Shown: positions 33,641 to 46,029 of the stretch, piece by piece | Numbering within the stretch: the first letter of the stretch is position 1 | Layout: each line of letters opens with the position of its first letter | Source: Progne subis subis | Taxonomy: Eukaryota; Chordata; Aves; Passeriformes; Hirundinidae | Reading direction: 5' to 3' | Assembly (NCBI GenBank): GCA_022316685.1 | Contig: JAKJHU010000467.1 | Coordinates: forward strand, 101,720-165,719 | DNA: 64,000 bases | Program-made: the position numbers and the translations under genes | Notes under the pieces: generated by a model | What the model saw: the letters and a program-made list of their open reading frames with translations, nothing else | What the model was told of the DNA's origin: nothing | Databases searched by the model: none

Positions 33641-34974
33641 TCCTTGGTGTGGGAGGACAGATTGTAAAGAGAATAGAGATAGTGCTGAAGGCAATCTCAC
33701 CCCTGATAAATTGCAGCTGTACTAATTCCCAGAGTGGGAACAGCCTTGCCCTTAATAGATCCCAGCTATGTCCAATGAGAGTGAGTGTTATAACACATTG
33801 GGTGAGCTGGGCAAGAGTCAGTTGGAGTCTGCAGGCTGTGCTGGGAGGAAGAAGGGTCAAGCAGGCGTGTGAGGGACAGAGAGGGTCTGGTGCTCATTCA
33901 AGGGACAGGAAAGAGTTAGCCAGTCCTGCAGGGGAAGAGAGCAGGAGTCAGAAGGCTGCATATAGCTGCCTGTGGGTAGGCTACAGAGAGAAATGTGGGA
34001 GAGTTTTCAGATAATAAGAGACTGACACCTGTGTCAGTCATGGCTCCACTGTCAACTGGTGCCTCTTATGAGGACTGGGCAACAATGAATGGTGACCCTG
34101 ACATGATCCTGGCAGATGACTACAGACCACTGAGACAGTGGAGCCCAGCTGAACTGAGCCAGGGGTCAAGATCATGAAGATCAGAGCAGGTGAAGAGAGT
34201 CTGAGAGCAAAATAGGGAGACCTGAGAGCCTAAAAATCCAGATGAATTGCAGCCAGGTGGACCTGAGAGCTTGAAAGCAATGTAGGCAGAACTGAAAGCA
34301 CAAGAGTCTGAATAACTTATGAGACACTGACCCCAAGGTATGGCTGCAGTTTGTGGGATCCTGGGGCGGCACCTGCCAGTGTTCACAGCAGCAATGTGTA
34401 GCTAGAAGTGGCAGCAGAGCTTTGAGAAGGTGGAGTTGGAGCGGGACAAAAGGAATGTAAGAAAAGCTTGGAGCACCAACTAACAGAAAAATAAAAAAAA
34501 TGGAGGTGGCCAAACTCAAAGAGAAGAAACATAATGAAAGTGAGTTTGGAACAGTACGAGGGAAAGTGTTGAAAAGAACTATACAAGAAGGAGAGTAACA
34601 GCAAGCAGAGATGTTGCTTCAGCCAACAGAAGAACTGAAATTGCAGAAGACAAAAGCAACAAAACCTGAAAAAGGAGCAGGAGAATTTTCTAAAGCAGCA
34701 GTGGGAGCTAGAGACAGATTAGTTTTATTAATCAGTTCAATGTGTTTATTTGCTGGTGAAACATACATATTGTATTCAAAAGTTAAGGTTCCATTGGCAT
34801 AGATATCAGTAGGCATAAGGACAAAATCTAATATTCCATGTAAGAGAATGATGTTCTATACTGTTAAGAACAAAATTAAACCAAAATAAACAAAGAAGAG
34901 AGAGTTAACAATTACTGAGAAAGAAACTGAAAAGGTAGTTCTGCCACTGTAAACTTTCACTCTGAGTCTACCTT
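33641..34974 (+). other. Unassigned palindrome-arm DNA
   Basis: Matches right arm 39,720-40,990. No coding sequence recognised; purine-rich stretches dominate 34,190-34,700. At about 34,490 there is only a short A run where the right arm has a 46-base T run. Confidence 0.45.
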
Positions 34975-35808
34975 TCAAATAACACTGTTGTCCCATCTGC
35001 AGGATGATTTCTCCTCAGGGGAAATGTATTTTTGAAACTTTTCTAGGTTGCCAGGAGCCCGGACCAGCTCAGCAGCACAGACACAGCACAAGACCTTTAA
35101 TGAGCCTCTCATGGATTTAGTGTTGTTTACATTCAACTTCATCCCTGAGAGTATGTTCAAAAAACTTCTCAAGAAATCAAAGTTAAATTGAAACATTGAT
35201 GCTTCCTAAAGTTTTAATAGGTCCCACAGAGCAACCCAATTGAGGAAGGTTTCCCCAAGTTCCAGGTAGAGCAGAACACTGCAGGCAGTGATGACAGGTG
35301 GGGACAAACAAGGCAAAGGTGTCTCTGATGCTGAGCAAACCTGCATGTGTTTCAGGAATGCAAAGACCAGAGGCCTGAGCCCCAGCCCCTGCCAAGGCAG
35401 ATCCTGTCCCTCCCTCAGTGCTCAGGGCTCTTCCCAGGACACTGGGATATGGGGATGTGCAATGCCAAGGGCAGCACCATGGGGCGGCCCCTGCCAGGCT
35501 GCTGAGCAGGGACAAGGAGGCAATGAGGCCCCAGGCCTGCCAGGGTCACTTGTCTCCTGCTCATGGCTCAGGCCCAGGGCCAGCAGCCATGGCCCAAGTG
35601 CTGCAGGAGTTGGCTGTGTCAGGGCCTTTCAGCTGCTGCCCATCCCTGTGCCCTCTCCAGCCCAGGCTGTCCTACGGTGTCCATGCCCTGCGCCTCTGTC
35701 CCTGCAGGCTGTCGTCATCCCCCGGCTGCCCCACCTCGCTGGCCCCTTCCTTTGCTGACAGCTCTGTGTCCTGCCTGCCTCTGCCTGGGCACACAAAGCC
35801 TTGGGCTT
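34975..35808 (+). repeat. GC-rich multi-copy unit, copy 2
   Basis: Direct repeat of 26,690-27,620, with almost the same core around GCACCATGGGGCGGCCCC (35,477). It forms the inner end of the left arm. Homology to copy 1 continues past the arm boundary into the spacer. Confidence 0.85.
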
Positions 35809-36154
35809 GAAACCAGGAGGATTAATTCAACTTTTACCGTGCTTGTGAAATTTTAGTGCAGGAACAAATCATGCAGGGCCTGCTTTCCCACCAAGGACAG
35901 TTGGAAGGCAAGTGGAGACATCTGGCTCAAGATTGCAGTGATAGGAAAAAAGAAGTTAATCTGGGAAGTTTTGGTGGGTTTTATGGTAATGGCTCATGTA
36001 GTTGCTGTATATAATTATCACTCTTTTAAAATGACTTGTCCATGTAAGGTTTTGAATTACCACACCTCAGATCTCAAGCCTGGTATGTGATAGCCTCTTA
36101 ATTGCAAATTAGTTTTAAGGATCTTTATCTGATATTTCGGAGATTTGGTTACAG

Positions 36155-37290
36155 CAGGGCCTCAGAGGTTCAAGGAGTCTTCTGTGACCCTTCATAAAAA
36201 CCAAAAATCCTTTTTGACACAGCAGGTCACATGGAACCAATGGTTCATTGTGATACTGCAGATCCAAGGTGACCATTTTAGCACTGAGAAACCTCATCAC
36301 AAGTACAATGTGATAGAGAAAGGCTTCATGGAACCAGGAGCCTTTTGTTACACTGTGGGGCTCTGTGGAGCCAAGGGGACCACAGTGACTTTGCAGGGCC
36401 TCATGGAACAATGGAGACTTTTCTGACACTTTGGGACCCACTGGAACCAAGGGGCCATTATAGCATGGCAGGGCCTCATGGAATCAAGGGGCTACAGTGA
36501 ACACTGTGGGTGTCCATGGGATGAAGGGTCCATTCTGACACCGTGGAACCAAGGACACCATTGTGACACCATGGGGCATCATGGAACCCAAGGTCCATTG
36601 TGACACAGCAGGGCCTCATGAAACCCTGGAGGCCATTTGTACACCTTGAGGCCCTGTGAAACCAAAGGGCCATTGTGGCATTTCAGAGCCTTGTGGATGA
36701 GCCATGGGTTTCATCATGATACTGTGGGATTTAATGGAACCAAGGGACAATTGAAGCACTTTGTTGCACCATTGAACCAATGAGAACATTGTGACTCTGC
36801 AGGGCCCCATTGAACTTAGGATTCATGGAACAGCATGGGAACCCATGGAACCAAATGTCCATTGTGACATTGTGGGGCCTCATGGAATCCTGGAGACCAT
36901 TGTGACACTTCCAGGCCTCACTGAACCAAGGGGCTCTGCAGGAGCCTTGTGGAACCCAGGAGACTCTTCTGACATTGTGTGTCTCGATGGACCAAGGGTC
37001 CATTGTGCTACTGTTGTACCAAGGAGACTCCTGTGACACTGCAAGGCCTCATGGAAGCAAGAGGGGACAATTGTGATGCCACGGGGCCCAATGGAAGCAA
37101 GGGGCCAGTGTGACAGAGCTGGGCCTCATGCAGCCAAGGGGCCATGGTGATTCTGGGGAGCTCAACAGAACCAAGCGACCACTGTGACACTGCAGGACCA
37201 TATGGAATCATGGAGACCACTGTGACACTCTGCAGCCTCCTGGAAGCAAGGGGCCATTGTGACAACTCTGGGGCCCCATGGATCTTGGAG
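36155..37290 (+). repeat. 37-bp minisatellite, block 7
   Basis: About 30 forward units, the longest block. Its first half follows the same unit order as block 3. It joins the OR relic directly at its right end. Confidence 0.88.
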
Positions 37291-37650
37291 CCACAGAAAG
37301 ACAGCTCAGAGAGGAAGAGCAGCCAGTAGCTGAGCAGGGCAAAGCCGAGGAGACCCAAGCAGCAACACCCAGGTGGACACAAAGCTGAGGCTTCATGATG
37401 GCAGCATAGAGCAAAGGCTGGCAGATGGCAACACAGCGGTCAAAGGAGATGACAACCAGCAGGACAAACCCTGTGCAGCCCAGGGCAAAATAAAAATAGT
37501 TTTGGGCAAAGCAGCTGCTTTGTGAGAGAGTGTTCTGAGCAGAACTCAGCATGACAAATGATTTGGTGGCTGTGAGGGATGTAAACCAGATTCCCAGGAA
37601 GACCAGGTTGCTGATGAAAAAGTACATGGGTGTGAGAGAGAGTGGGGACT
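37285..37650 (-). pseudogene. Olfactory receptor relic of a different family
   Basis: The minus strand encodes the middle of an OR: LTPMYFFISNLVFLGIWFTS (second and third membrane segments), ALGCTGFVLLVV, SFDRCVAICQPLLY (the DRY motif changed to DRC) and PQLCVHLGVAAWV. After a frameshift comes GFALLSYWLLFLSELSFCGS (fourth segment). It is truncated at both ends and fused to the minisatellite. The sequence is clearly not of the OR14 type at the arm ends; the exact family is uncertain. Confidence 0.8.
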
Positions 37651-37689
37651 GCAATGAGTGATCTCTGGAGTCCAGAGCAGCTCTTGAAA

Positions 37690-38164
37690 CATGTAGTTTC
37701 TTGCATAATTTGTTGGCGCAAGAGCTTTGCTTAAGCTGCCAGCCACAGCTCAAAGTGTGCCCGAGCAAAGAAGCCTCAGTTCTTGTTACAATACATTATA
37801 TCTCCTTCTGTGTTGAATATTCTAGTTTACACTAACCAACCAGTACAAGACACAAATGCTACAGAATTTACATACAGCCTATAGGAACTACTACATTACC
37901 ACACTGTGCCACATTCCAAACCCTAAAAGCTTGTTTCTAGATCCTTTTTCCCTGCCACCTTGGCAGGGCCCCTCCCCCTTGGACCCTTGACATCCTTTGT
38001 CTGTAAGGGGCATTGCTCAATCAACAGGGCTCTTGCCTTCAGCTAACTCAATCACTGTCTTCTGGCTTAGCATCCTACGTTTCAAAGCTTGCTTTCATTT
38101 GTATTTCACTCATAGGGTTCACGCTGTTAGAATCTTTTGCCAAGCAATATATTCGTAAGGTTTT
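37690..38164. other. Unassigned, possibly LTR-derived
   Basis: AT-rich sequence with no gene. Its composition and wording (TACAATACATTATATCTCC) resemble avian LTR material, but no termini can be fixed. Confidence 0.3.
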
Positions 38165-38640
38165 CCTGTTTCATCCTCTCCAACAACCTCTCATCTGCCT
38201 TCAAAATGCTGGGGGGCCATGCTTCTGTTCCCATGGAAAAAAACATCTTTCAAGTGTTTGTATCTATGGCCAACACTGGGAATCAACCTCCAAATTTCCT
38301 TAATCCAAGATATCTTCAAGAAAAAAGCTCCCAGGACTGTCTGGGTTCCTTAGCATCCAGAAGGCCAGCTCTCATCTGACTTTGAAACACTGCGGCTCTG
38401 CCCTTCCCTTCCTGTGGAGAAGAACTGTCATTTTAGTCCAGACACCCACAGCTAAAATGGAATTCCATCTCAGGTACTCCCTATATATCCAAGGAGTCCT
38501 TTCAGACAAAAGCAGCAAGGACAGGTCAGGCCTTTCCTTGGCCCTTGGTGAGTGCCTCTCATCTGCCTTCAAAACCCTGGGGTTCTGTAATTTCCTTTTT
38601 ATAGAAAAAAATCATCCTTCTTTTCCAGGTGCCCATGGCC
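38165..38640 (+). repeat. 185-bp tandem repeat, spacer
   Basis: Two to three diverged units with TCTCATCTGCCTTCAAAA-type starts at about 38,190, 38,367 and 38,557, in the same orientation as the left-arm array. Confidence 0.7.
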
Positions 38641-38899
38641 TCAAGCACATAACTATATAGGGAGAAAGGAGCTCTGTGCTCAGCGGAGTGGAGATGGAGG
38701 ACAGAAGAGGAGAGCCCTGGGAGTGCTTGAAGGGTGGTTTCAAAGACGGTGGATCCCTTTGAAATAGAAGAGAACAGCCAGAAAAGAAAAATATAAGGCT
38801 AAGGCACTTGGGGAGGCCAGACTGGAAAGAAAGAGAAAAGAATTTCCCTCCCAGGGCAGGGCTGTGGTGCAACATGTCCCCCTGAAGGAGCCTGGAGCA

Positions 38900-39720
38900 G
38901 CCCAAGGCTTTGTGTGGCCAGGCAGAGGCAGGCAGGACACAGAGCTGTCAGCAAAGGAAGGGGCCAGCGAGGTGGGGCAGCTGGGGGATGACGACAGCCT
39001 GCAGGGACAGAGGCGCAGGGCATGGACACCGTAGGACAGCCTGGGCTGGAGAGGGCACAGGGATGGGCAGCAGCTGAAAGGCCCTGACACAGCCAACTCC
39101 TGCAGCACTTGGGCCATGGCTGCTGGCCCTGGGCCTGAGCCATGAGCAGGACACAAGTGACCCTGGCAGGCCTGGGGCCTCATTGCCTCCTTGTCCCTGC
39201 TCAGCAGCCTGGCAGGGGCCGCCCCATGGTGCTGCCCTTGGCATTGCACATCCCCACATCCCAGTGTCCTGGGAAGAGCCCTGAGCACTGAGGGAGGGAC
39301 AGGATCTGCCTTGGCAGGGGCTGGGGCTCAGGCCTTGGCCCTTTGCATTCCTGAAACACATCCAGGTTTGCTGAGCATCAGAGACACCTTTGCCTTGTTT
39401 GTCCCCACCTGTCATCACTGCCTGCAGTGTTCTGCTCCAACTGGAACTTGAGGAAACTTTCCTCAGTTGGGTTGCTCTGTGGGACCCATTAAAACTTTAA
39501 GAAACTTCAATGTTTCAATTTAACTTTGAGTTCTTGAGAAGTTTTTTGAACATACTCTCAGGGATGAAGTTGAATGTAAACAACACTAAATCCATGAGAG
39601 GCTCATTAAAGGTCTTGTGCTGTGTCTGTGCTGCTGAGCTGGGCCGGGCTCCTGGCACCCAAGAAAAGTTTCAAAAATACATTTCTCCTGAGGAGCAGCT
39701 CCTCCTTTAGATGGGGCACT
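38900..39720 (-). repeat. GC-rich multi-copy unit, copy 3
   Basis: Inverted partner of copy 2. Its core is centred on GCCCCATGGTGCTGCCCTTG at 39,221. It is the innermost part of the right arm. Confidence 0.85.
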
Positions 39721-40207
39721 TTTGTTATTTGAAATGTAGACTCAGAGTGAAAGTTTACAGTGGCATAAAAATTTTTTCTGTTCCATTTCTCATTAATTGT
39801 TAACCCTCTCTTCTTTGTTTACTTTGCTCTTAACACTATAGAACATCAGTCTAAGAGAACTTGAAATAATATCTTTTGCACTTATGCCTATTGATATCTA
39901 TGCTGATGGAACTTATGCCTATGGAATATTAACTATTGAACAGAATATGTGTGTTTCACCAGCAAATAAACACATTGAACTGAATAATAGAACTAATCTG
40001 TCTCTAGCTCTCAATGCTGTTTTAGTAAATTCTCTTGTTCCTTTTTTAGATTTGTTGCTTTTATCTCCTGCAATTTCTGGGGGTTTTGGTTGATGGAGCA
40101 ACATCTCTGCTTGCTCTTTCTCTCCCTCTTGTCGTGATCTTTTGAACACTCCACCTCATGTAGTTCTAAACTCATTTTAATGATGTTTCTTTTCTTTGAG
40201 TATGGTC

Positions 40208-40259
<52 letters not shown>

Positions 40260-41000
40260 AGTTAGTTGGTCACTCCAAGCTTTTCTTGACTGGCTCCACC
40301 TCCTCTCAGAGCTCTGCCATCACTTCTAGCTACGCTGTGCTCTGTGAACACTAGCCCGTGCCACCCCAGGATCCCGCAAACTGCAGCCGTATCTTTGGGT
40401 CGATATCTCATAAGTCATCCAGATCCTTAGGCTCTCAGGTCTGCCTACATTGTTTTTAGGCTCTCAGGTCTGCCTGGCTCAGTTCAGCTGGGCTCCACCT
40501 TCCTACTGCTCTTAGGCCTGTAGTCGTTTATCAGGATCATGTCAGGGTCCCCTTTCATTTTCACCCAGTCCTCATAGGGGCACCAGTTGACAGTGGAGGC
40601 AGGACTGACACAGGTGTCAGTCCCATATTATCTAAAAACACTTATACCTTTCTCTCTGTAGCCTACCCACAGGCAACTCCACACAGCCTTCTGACTCCTT
40701 CTCTCTTGCCCCTGCAGGACTGGCTAACTCTTTCCTGTCCCTTGCATGACTGCCTGACACTGCCCATCCCTCACACAACCACTTGAACTTCCTCCCAGCA
40801 CAGCCTGCAGACTCCATCTGACTCTTGACCAGCTCACCCACTGTGTTATAACACTCACTCTCATTGGACATAGCTGGGATCTATTAAGGGCAAGGCTGTT
40901 CCCACTCTTGGGAATTAGTACAGCTGCAATTTATCAGGGGTGAGATTGCCTTCAGCACTATCTCTATTCTCTTTACAATCTGTCCTCCCACACCCAGGAG
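39721..41000 (-). other. Unassigned palindrome-arm DNA
   Basis: Partner of 33,641-34,974. No coding sequence recognised. It contains the long T run described separately. Confidence 0.45.
40213..40258 (+). repeat. T(46) homopolymer
   Basis: An uninterrupted run of 46 T. The corresponding left-arm place (about 34,490) has only AAAAATAAAAAAAA on the opposite strand, so the tract either expanded in this arm or is an assembly artefact. Confidence 0.97.
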
Positions 41001-41009
41001 AATCTGTGT

Positions 41010-41940
41010 ACAGTACAGAACCTCATGGAACCAAGGGGCCATTGTGGCACAGCAAGGCCTTGTGGAACCAAAGGGACCATGGTGACACCTCCGGAACCTC
41101 ATGGAACTACGGGTCCATGGTGACACAGCAGGGCTGCAGAACCAAGGAGTCCATTGTGACACTGCAGAACCTCATGGGATCACGGTGTCCATGTTACACC
41201 ACTGAACCTCATGGAACAAAGGGTCCCTTGTGACACTGCGGAACCAAGGAGACTGTTGCTGGCAGTATGAAACCTCATGGAACCAAAAGTCCATTGTGAC
41301 ATTGTGGGACCTCATGGAAGCATGGAGACCATTAGGACACTTCAGGACCCACTGGAAACAAGGAGCCATTGTGGCACTGCAGGGCCTTGTATAACCAAGG
41401 GGTCATTGTAGCACACAGGGCCTCATGGAATCAAGGGGATCATAGTGACACTGTGGGGCTCCATGAGACCACAAGGACATTCTGACTGTGGAGCCAAGGA
41501 TACCATTGGCACACAACGGTTCCTCATGGAACCAAGGAGGCCATTGTGATCTGGCGGGGGATTCCGCTGAGCCTATGATGACATTTCAAGGCCTTGTGAC
41601 ACCAAAGGGCCATTGTGGAACTGCAGGGCCTCCTGGAACCAACGAGACCATTGTGACATTGCACAGCCTCATGGCAGCAAGGGGCCATTTTGACACTCTG
41701 GGGCTTTGTAAAACTGAGGGGCCACTGTGCGACTGTGTGTCACCATGGAACCAAGGAGATCATTGTGACACTACAGGGCTCCATGGAACTAAAAACTCAT
41801 GTAACAGTGGAATCAAGGTTCCATTCCATACTTCAGGGCTTCATGAATCCAAGGTGCCATTGTGATACTGCAGAACCAAAAGAGACCACTGTAACACAGC
41901 AGGGCCTCATGGACTTTGGAAACCATTATGACATTCTGAG
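41010..41940 (+). repeat. 37-bp minisatellite, block 8
   Basis: About 25 forward units. The first part pairs with left-arm block 6; the rest has no left-arm partner of equal length. Confidence 0.87.
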
Positions 41941-41943
41941 GCT

Positions 41944-43170
41944 TGTTTTACATGGCCTGGTTTCTGGTAGCAGGAGAGGCCACAGAGGTGGCTTCTGTGA
42001 GAAGGTATTGGAAGCTTCCACCATGCAGAGTAGAGCAAATCTCTGATTGCTCTGAAGATGGACATGCTGCTGGCCCAATTAGAGAAGTTGGTCACACCTC
42101 TGTAATGACATATTTAAGGAAGAAAATCAAAACAGCACATGCACAGTTGTTTCCAGGGGTTTCCCAGGGACAGCCCAGCATGGCCCGCAGCGACCCGCAG
42201 CCACCACCATTTTGGTGTGGCCCACAATGAGCCTTGCCTGCCTGGCCGCCCCTAGCTAGCCATGGCACGGGCAGGAGGGCAGGGACAGCGATGGCAGCTT
42301 CTCCATCTCAGTGCCCCACATGAAGAAAAGCATTAAATAGCACAAACGCCGCAGCAGTCGCATGGCCAATAGTGAAAAATGAAGAGTGGTTTTCCAGCAT
42401 GGAAATTACACAAAATCAACCTCTTGGCACTACAAGATGCTGCAAGAATCTTTGAATTAGTGGAGCTTGTTGGCAATGGTACCTACAGGCAGCAATTTTT
42501 CTTTTAGATAGAGAAGAGGAGGAAGTGGAGACATGTAAGAGAAAACAACATGGCAGCACCAAGGTGAGTGGAAAAGGAGGGGAAGGAGATGCTCTAAGAG
42601 TTGGAGCTGAAATTTCTCTGCAAACTGTGGTGAGGACCATTGTGAAACAAACAGTCCTCCTGTAATCCGTGAAGTCCATGGGGAATGCAGAGATCCACTT
42701 GCAGCCTGTGGGAAAAGTGCTCATGCTGGAGCAAGTCGATGCTAGAGGAAATTGTGCTCCAGTGAGAGACCTGAACAGAGAGAGAGGGCCCTTGCTCTTA
42801 GAAATAAAGAAAGAGGACCTTTCCTGCCAAACTAGAGCAGCCTATCCTTAAAAGATTGTGCCCCATGAAGAAGTGTCCCACACCACAACAGCATTGGAAA
42901 GACTGGCCATGGCAGGGATTCACGACTTAGCAGAAGAAAAACTCCTCTCCCTGAGCAAACAGAAAAATATCTCGGGTGACAAACTGAAAAAAAAACCCCA
43001 CTCCCTGTCTCCCTGCATTATTGGTGGCAAATGATATTTTAAAGGCTCTTTTTACTTCCTGTTTTCCTCCCCTGTCTCTGTTAATAATAAATTTACTTTA
43101 TACATTTTAATTTGAACCTATTTTGCCCATAGAATGTTTTTTTCCCAGTCCTCATCTCAACTCATGAATC
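41944..43170 (+). mobile_element. Right-arm-specific ERVL-like LTR
   Basis: Starts TGTTTTACATGGCCTGG. It continues with GGTGGCTTCTGTGAGAAGG and GGAAGCTTCCACCATG, a central block corresponding to the long avian ERVL-type LTR, GTTAATAATAAATTTAC near 43,085 and TTTTGCCCATAG. The 3' end seems cut off near 43,170 in the minisatellite. It is a longer member of the family seen at 14,283-15,202 and is missing from the left arm. Confidence 0.72.
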
Positions 43171-43179
43171 CAAACGATG

Positions 43180-43620
43180 ACAGAGGCCTTGTGAATCAAG
43201 GGGCTCTGCAGGGCCTTGAGGAACCAAAGAGCCATTGTGACACTGCAGGGCTGAATGGAAGCAACGAGACCATTCTTGGAGTCCCATGGAGCCAAGGGGC
43301 CATTGTGACACCACAGGGCCTCATAGAACTGAGGTAACCATTGTGACCTTGCCAGGTCTCATGGAAGGAAGAAGCCATTGTGACACTACAGGTACCCATG
43401 GAACAAGGGCCCAGGGGACACAGACAGGCCTTGTGGAGCCAGCAGGGCCATGGTGATCCTGGGAAGCCCAATAAAAGCAAGGGGCCATTGTGGCTCTCTG
43501 TGACCTCATGGAACCAAGGGCCATTGTGTCACAGGGCAGTCCCATGGAACCAAGGAAACCACTGTGACACTGCAAGGCCTCATGGAAGCAAAGGGCCCAA
43601 TGTGCCACTGTGGACCCAGA
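43180..43620 (+). repeat. 37-bp minisatellite, block 9
   Basis: About 12 forward units, paired with block 5 of the left arm. Confidence 0.86.
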
Positions 43621-44429
43621 GCAGAGCTCCCTAGTCCCAGAAAGTCCCTGGCAATGCAGGGATGAAGGGAACAGGACAGGCTGTGGGGATCAGGGGCAGG
43701 GCACAGCCAGGGATTTGGGGGTTGTGAGCCCAGGGCAGGAGCCGGCCCTTGGCCTTGGTGAACCTCATCCAATTGTCCTGGGCCCATGGCTCCAGCCTGT
43801 CCAGATCCCTCTGCAGAGCTTCCTGCCCTCCAGCACAGCCACACTCCCACCCAGCCTGGGCTCACTGGGAACTGACTGAGGGTGCCCTCGATGTCCTCGT
43901 CCAGATCATCCATCAAGAGATTTAACTGACCTGGCCCAGTCCTGAGCCCTGGGGACACCCCTGGATGTGACTCCATTCCTCAGCTGCTCTGAGTCCCAGG
44001 GGTTGGAGGAGGGAAATGGTGGGGTGGGAGAAGGGACAAAGTGTGATTGATTGTCAACCATGAAGGGTCTGGATTTTCAGATCTATTCAGACTGCACTAG
44101 GAGGTGCTGGAGATCAATATCAACTTTGGATTACTGATATCAATCTATAAACAGGAAAAGAAACCTAAACAGAACAAGACAACTATTTCTTCATTGTTTT
44201 TAATAGAGTATATTGACTTTGAATACACTTCTGAAAACTGCAGAAGTTTCTAATTAACCACAGAAGAATTGAATACATGAATGATTCCCTGGGGCTTGTC
44301 AAGTTTTGGTGTTTTCAACAAATGTTAATGAGCCTTTGTCAACAAATTTCTCAGCTGAAGACCTCAGGAAAAGGCCTTTGGAAAAGTAAAATTCAACAGC
44401 AACCACCAGGTTGCTGATGACCTATCCTC
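43621..44429 (-). other. Unassigned palindrome-arm DNA
   Basis: Partner of left arm 31,501-32,324. No gene seen. Confidence 0.45.
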
Positions 44430-45050
44430 ATCATGTCAGGAATGACCAGAAATGGGCACAGCTTTCTGGCTGCCCCAGCTTTGGGATGGGCCCTGGGCCT
44501 GGAGCAGGAACAGCTCCTGAGGGCCACAAGGCCGGGGCTGTTGTGCTGGCCTGGGCAGATGGGATGGCAGCAGGGGCTGCAGAGCTCTCAGGATGTCCTG
44601 GAGAGGAGAGCAGGGCACACAGGGAGCCTCCTTTTCCCTTGGCCAGGCACCTTCCCCCATGGCTGGGGCTGAGCCCTCTCTGAGCTGCAGCTGCTGCTGT
44701 GCCCTTGCGAGGGGCTGAGGCCGTGGGGCCCCTGCCCAGAGCAGCCTGCCCTGAGCAGAGCTGTGGGGCCAGAGCCGGCTGGGCTGTGCTGGGGAGAGGC
44801 CCTTGGTGCTGCCGAGAGCTCAGGGCAGCTGGCAGAGCTTGGAGGGAGCTGGGCTGGGCTGAGAGAGCCTGCCACAGAAACCATCAGTGTCCATCTCAGC
44901 CTGTGTGAGCGTGCAGGGGCCAAGAAAAGCACCCCAGGGTCCACGAGACTCTGTGTAGGAGCTGAGCTTGTGACCCCTGGAGTCCTCCCAAGTGCTGGGA
45001 CTGCACGTCCAGTGCCAGAGGAGATGGGACAGATGAGCAGAGACATAGAA
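44430..45050 (-). repeat. Second GC-rich multi-copy unit, copy 2
   Basis: Inverted partner of 30,880-31,500 and direct repeat of 53,803-54,306. It carries CTTCCCCCATGGCTGG at 44,651. Confidence 0.85.
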
Positions 45051-45289
45051 TTCCTGCTGGATTCTTTATTGTTTGCCTATACAGGTTACCTGGATCCATA
45101 TGTAGAGGATGTGTTTTGTGTCAGATAACACTGGCAGAGTGATAAGAATAGTATTTTTTACCTCAAAATAATATTTCATACATAATACGCAATGAGAAAG
45201 AAGAACCCCACATGTGATCCGAGGAACATCTGAGTTTTTCAGAGGATGTGTGTCTCATTGATGGTCCAGTATTCAAACCTGTTCAAATC

Positions 45290-45500
45290 CTTTCCTCAGG
45301 GCTTTCTAGAGATGAGAGGTGACCACCAGAGGCTAAGGCCAGCCAGAGCTGTCTGTGCTGGCAGCTTTTGTCTGGGACAATCCTTGCACAATCCTTGCAA
45401 GGATTTTTTTCAGGGGGAGTACCAGTTTTGGCCATGGGCACCTTGAAAGATAGATGGTTCTCTTCCACAGGAAGAACAGTATGAGACACCATTGCTCCAG
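45290..45500 (-). repeat. Single 185-bp-type unit, right arm
   Basis: Partner of the unit at 30,420-30,620, containing CTGTGCTGGCAGCTTTTGTC. Confidence 0.7.
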
Positions 45501-45594
45501 CTGATGAGAAGCAGCCCTCTGTATTCCAAGATCAGCTGGACCTGTCAGGTGGCCCCTGGGAGGCCCAACCAGCCAGATCAGCTCCATCTCCCCT

Positions 45595-46025
45595 TGGTTC
45601 CATGAGGCCCTGTAGTGTCACAATGTTCTCCTTTGCTTCTGAGGTGTCACAATGGCCCCTTGCTTCTATGAGGCCCAGCAGGGTCACAATGGCCCTTTGG
45701 TTCTGTGGGGCCCTGCAGTGTCACCATGGTCTCCATGATTCCATGGAGCTTTGCAATGCCACAATGGTCTCCATGGATCCACGGTGCCCTGCAGGATCAC
45801 AATGGCCCTTTAATTCCACGAGGCCCTTGGGACCACGTGGCCCAACAGTGCCACCATGATACCCTTGGTTCCATGAATTCTCTCAGTGTCACAATGGCCC
45901 CTTGTTTCCATGAGGTCCCTGCCATGTCACCATGGCCCTTTCATTTCAGAAGGCCTCAAAGTGTCACACTGGTCTCTGTGGTTCTCTGGGGCCCCACATT
46001 TGTCACCATGGTCTCCACAGGAAGG
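45595..46025 (-). repeat. 37-bp minisatellite, block 10
   Basis: About 11 units in reverse orientation, partner of block 4. Confidence 0.86.
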
Positions 46026-46029
46026 GAAC

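Larger units (their letters stand above)
23830..35808 (+). repeat. Left arm of a large inverted repeat (palindrome)
   Basis: Matches 38,900-52,120 in reverse complement and in reverse order. Paired landmarks: receptor start codons 24,714 and 51,234; CCATGG in the GC-rich unit at 27,289 and 48,634; CCATGG in the second GC-rich unit at 31,263 and 44,662; minisatellite at 32,342 and 43,585; GGGAGGACA at 33,659 and 40,981; the inner GC-rich unit at 35,477 and 39,229; and the inner end at 35,808 and 38,900. Coordinate sums stay near 75,925 in the outer part and 74,640-74,715 in the inner part. The step is explained by different insertions in the two arms. Confidence 0.92.
35809..38899. repeat. Spacer of the palindrome
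   Basis: About 3.1 kb not mirrored between the arms. It contains an AT-rich part homologous to 27,640-27,960, minisatellite block 7, an olfactory receptor relic, an unassigned LTR-like stretch (37,700-38,150) and a short run of 185-bp-type units. Confidence 0.8.
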
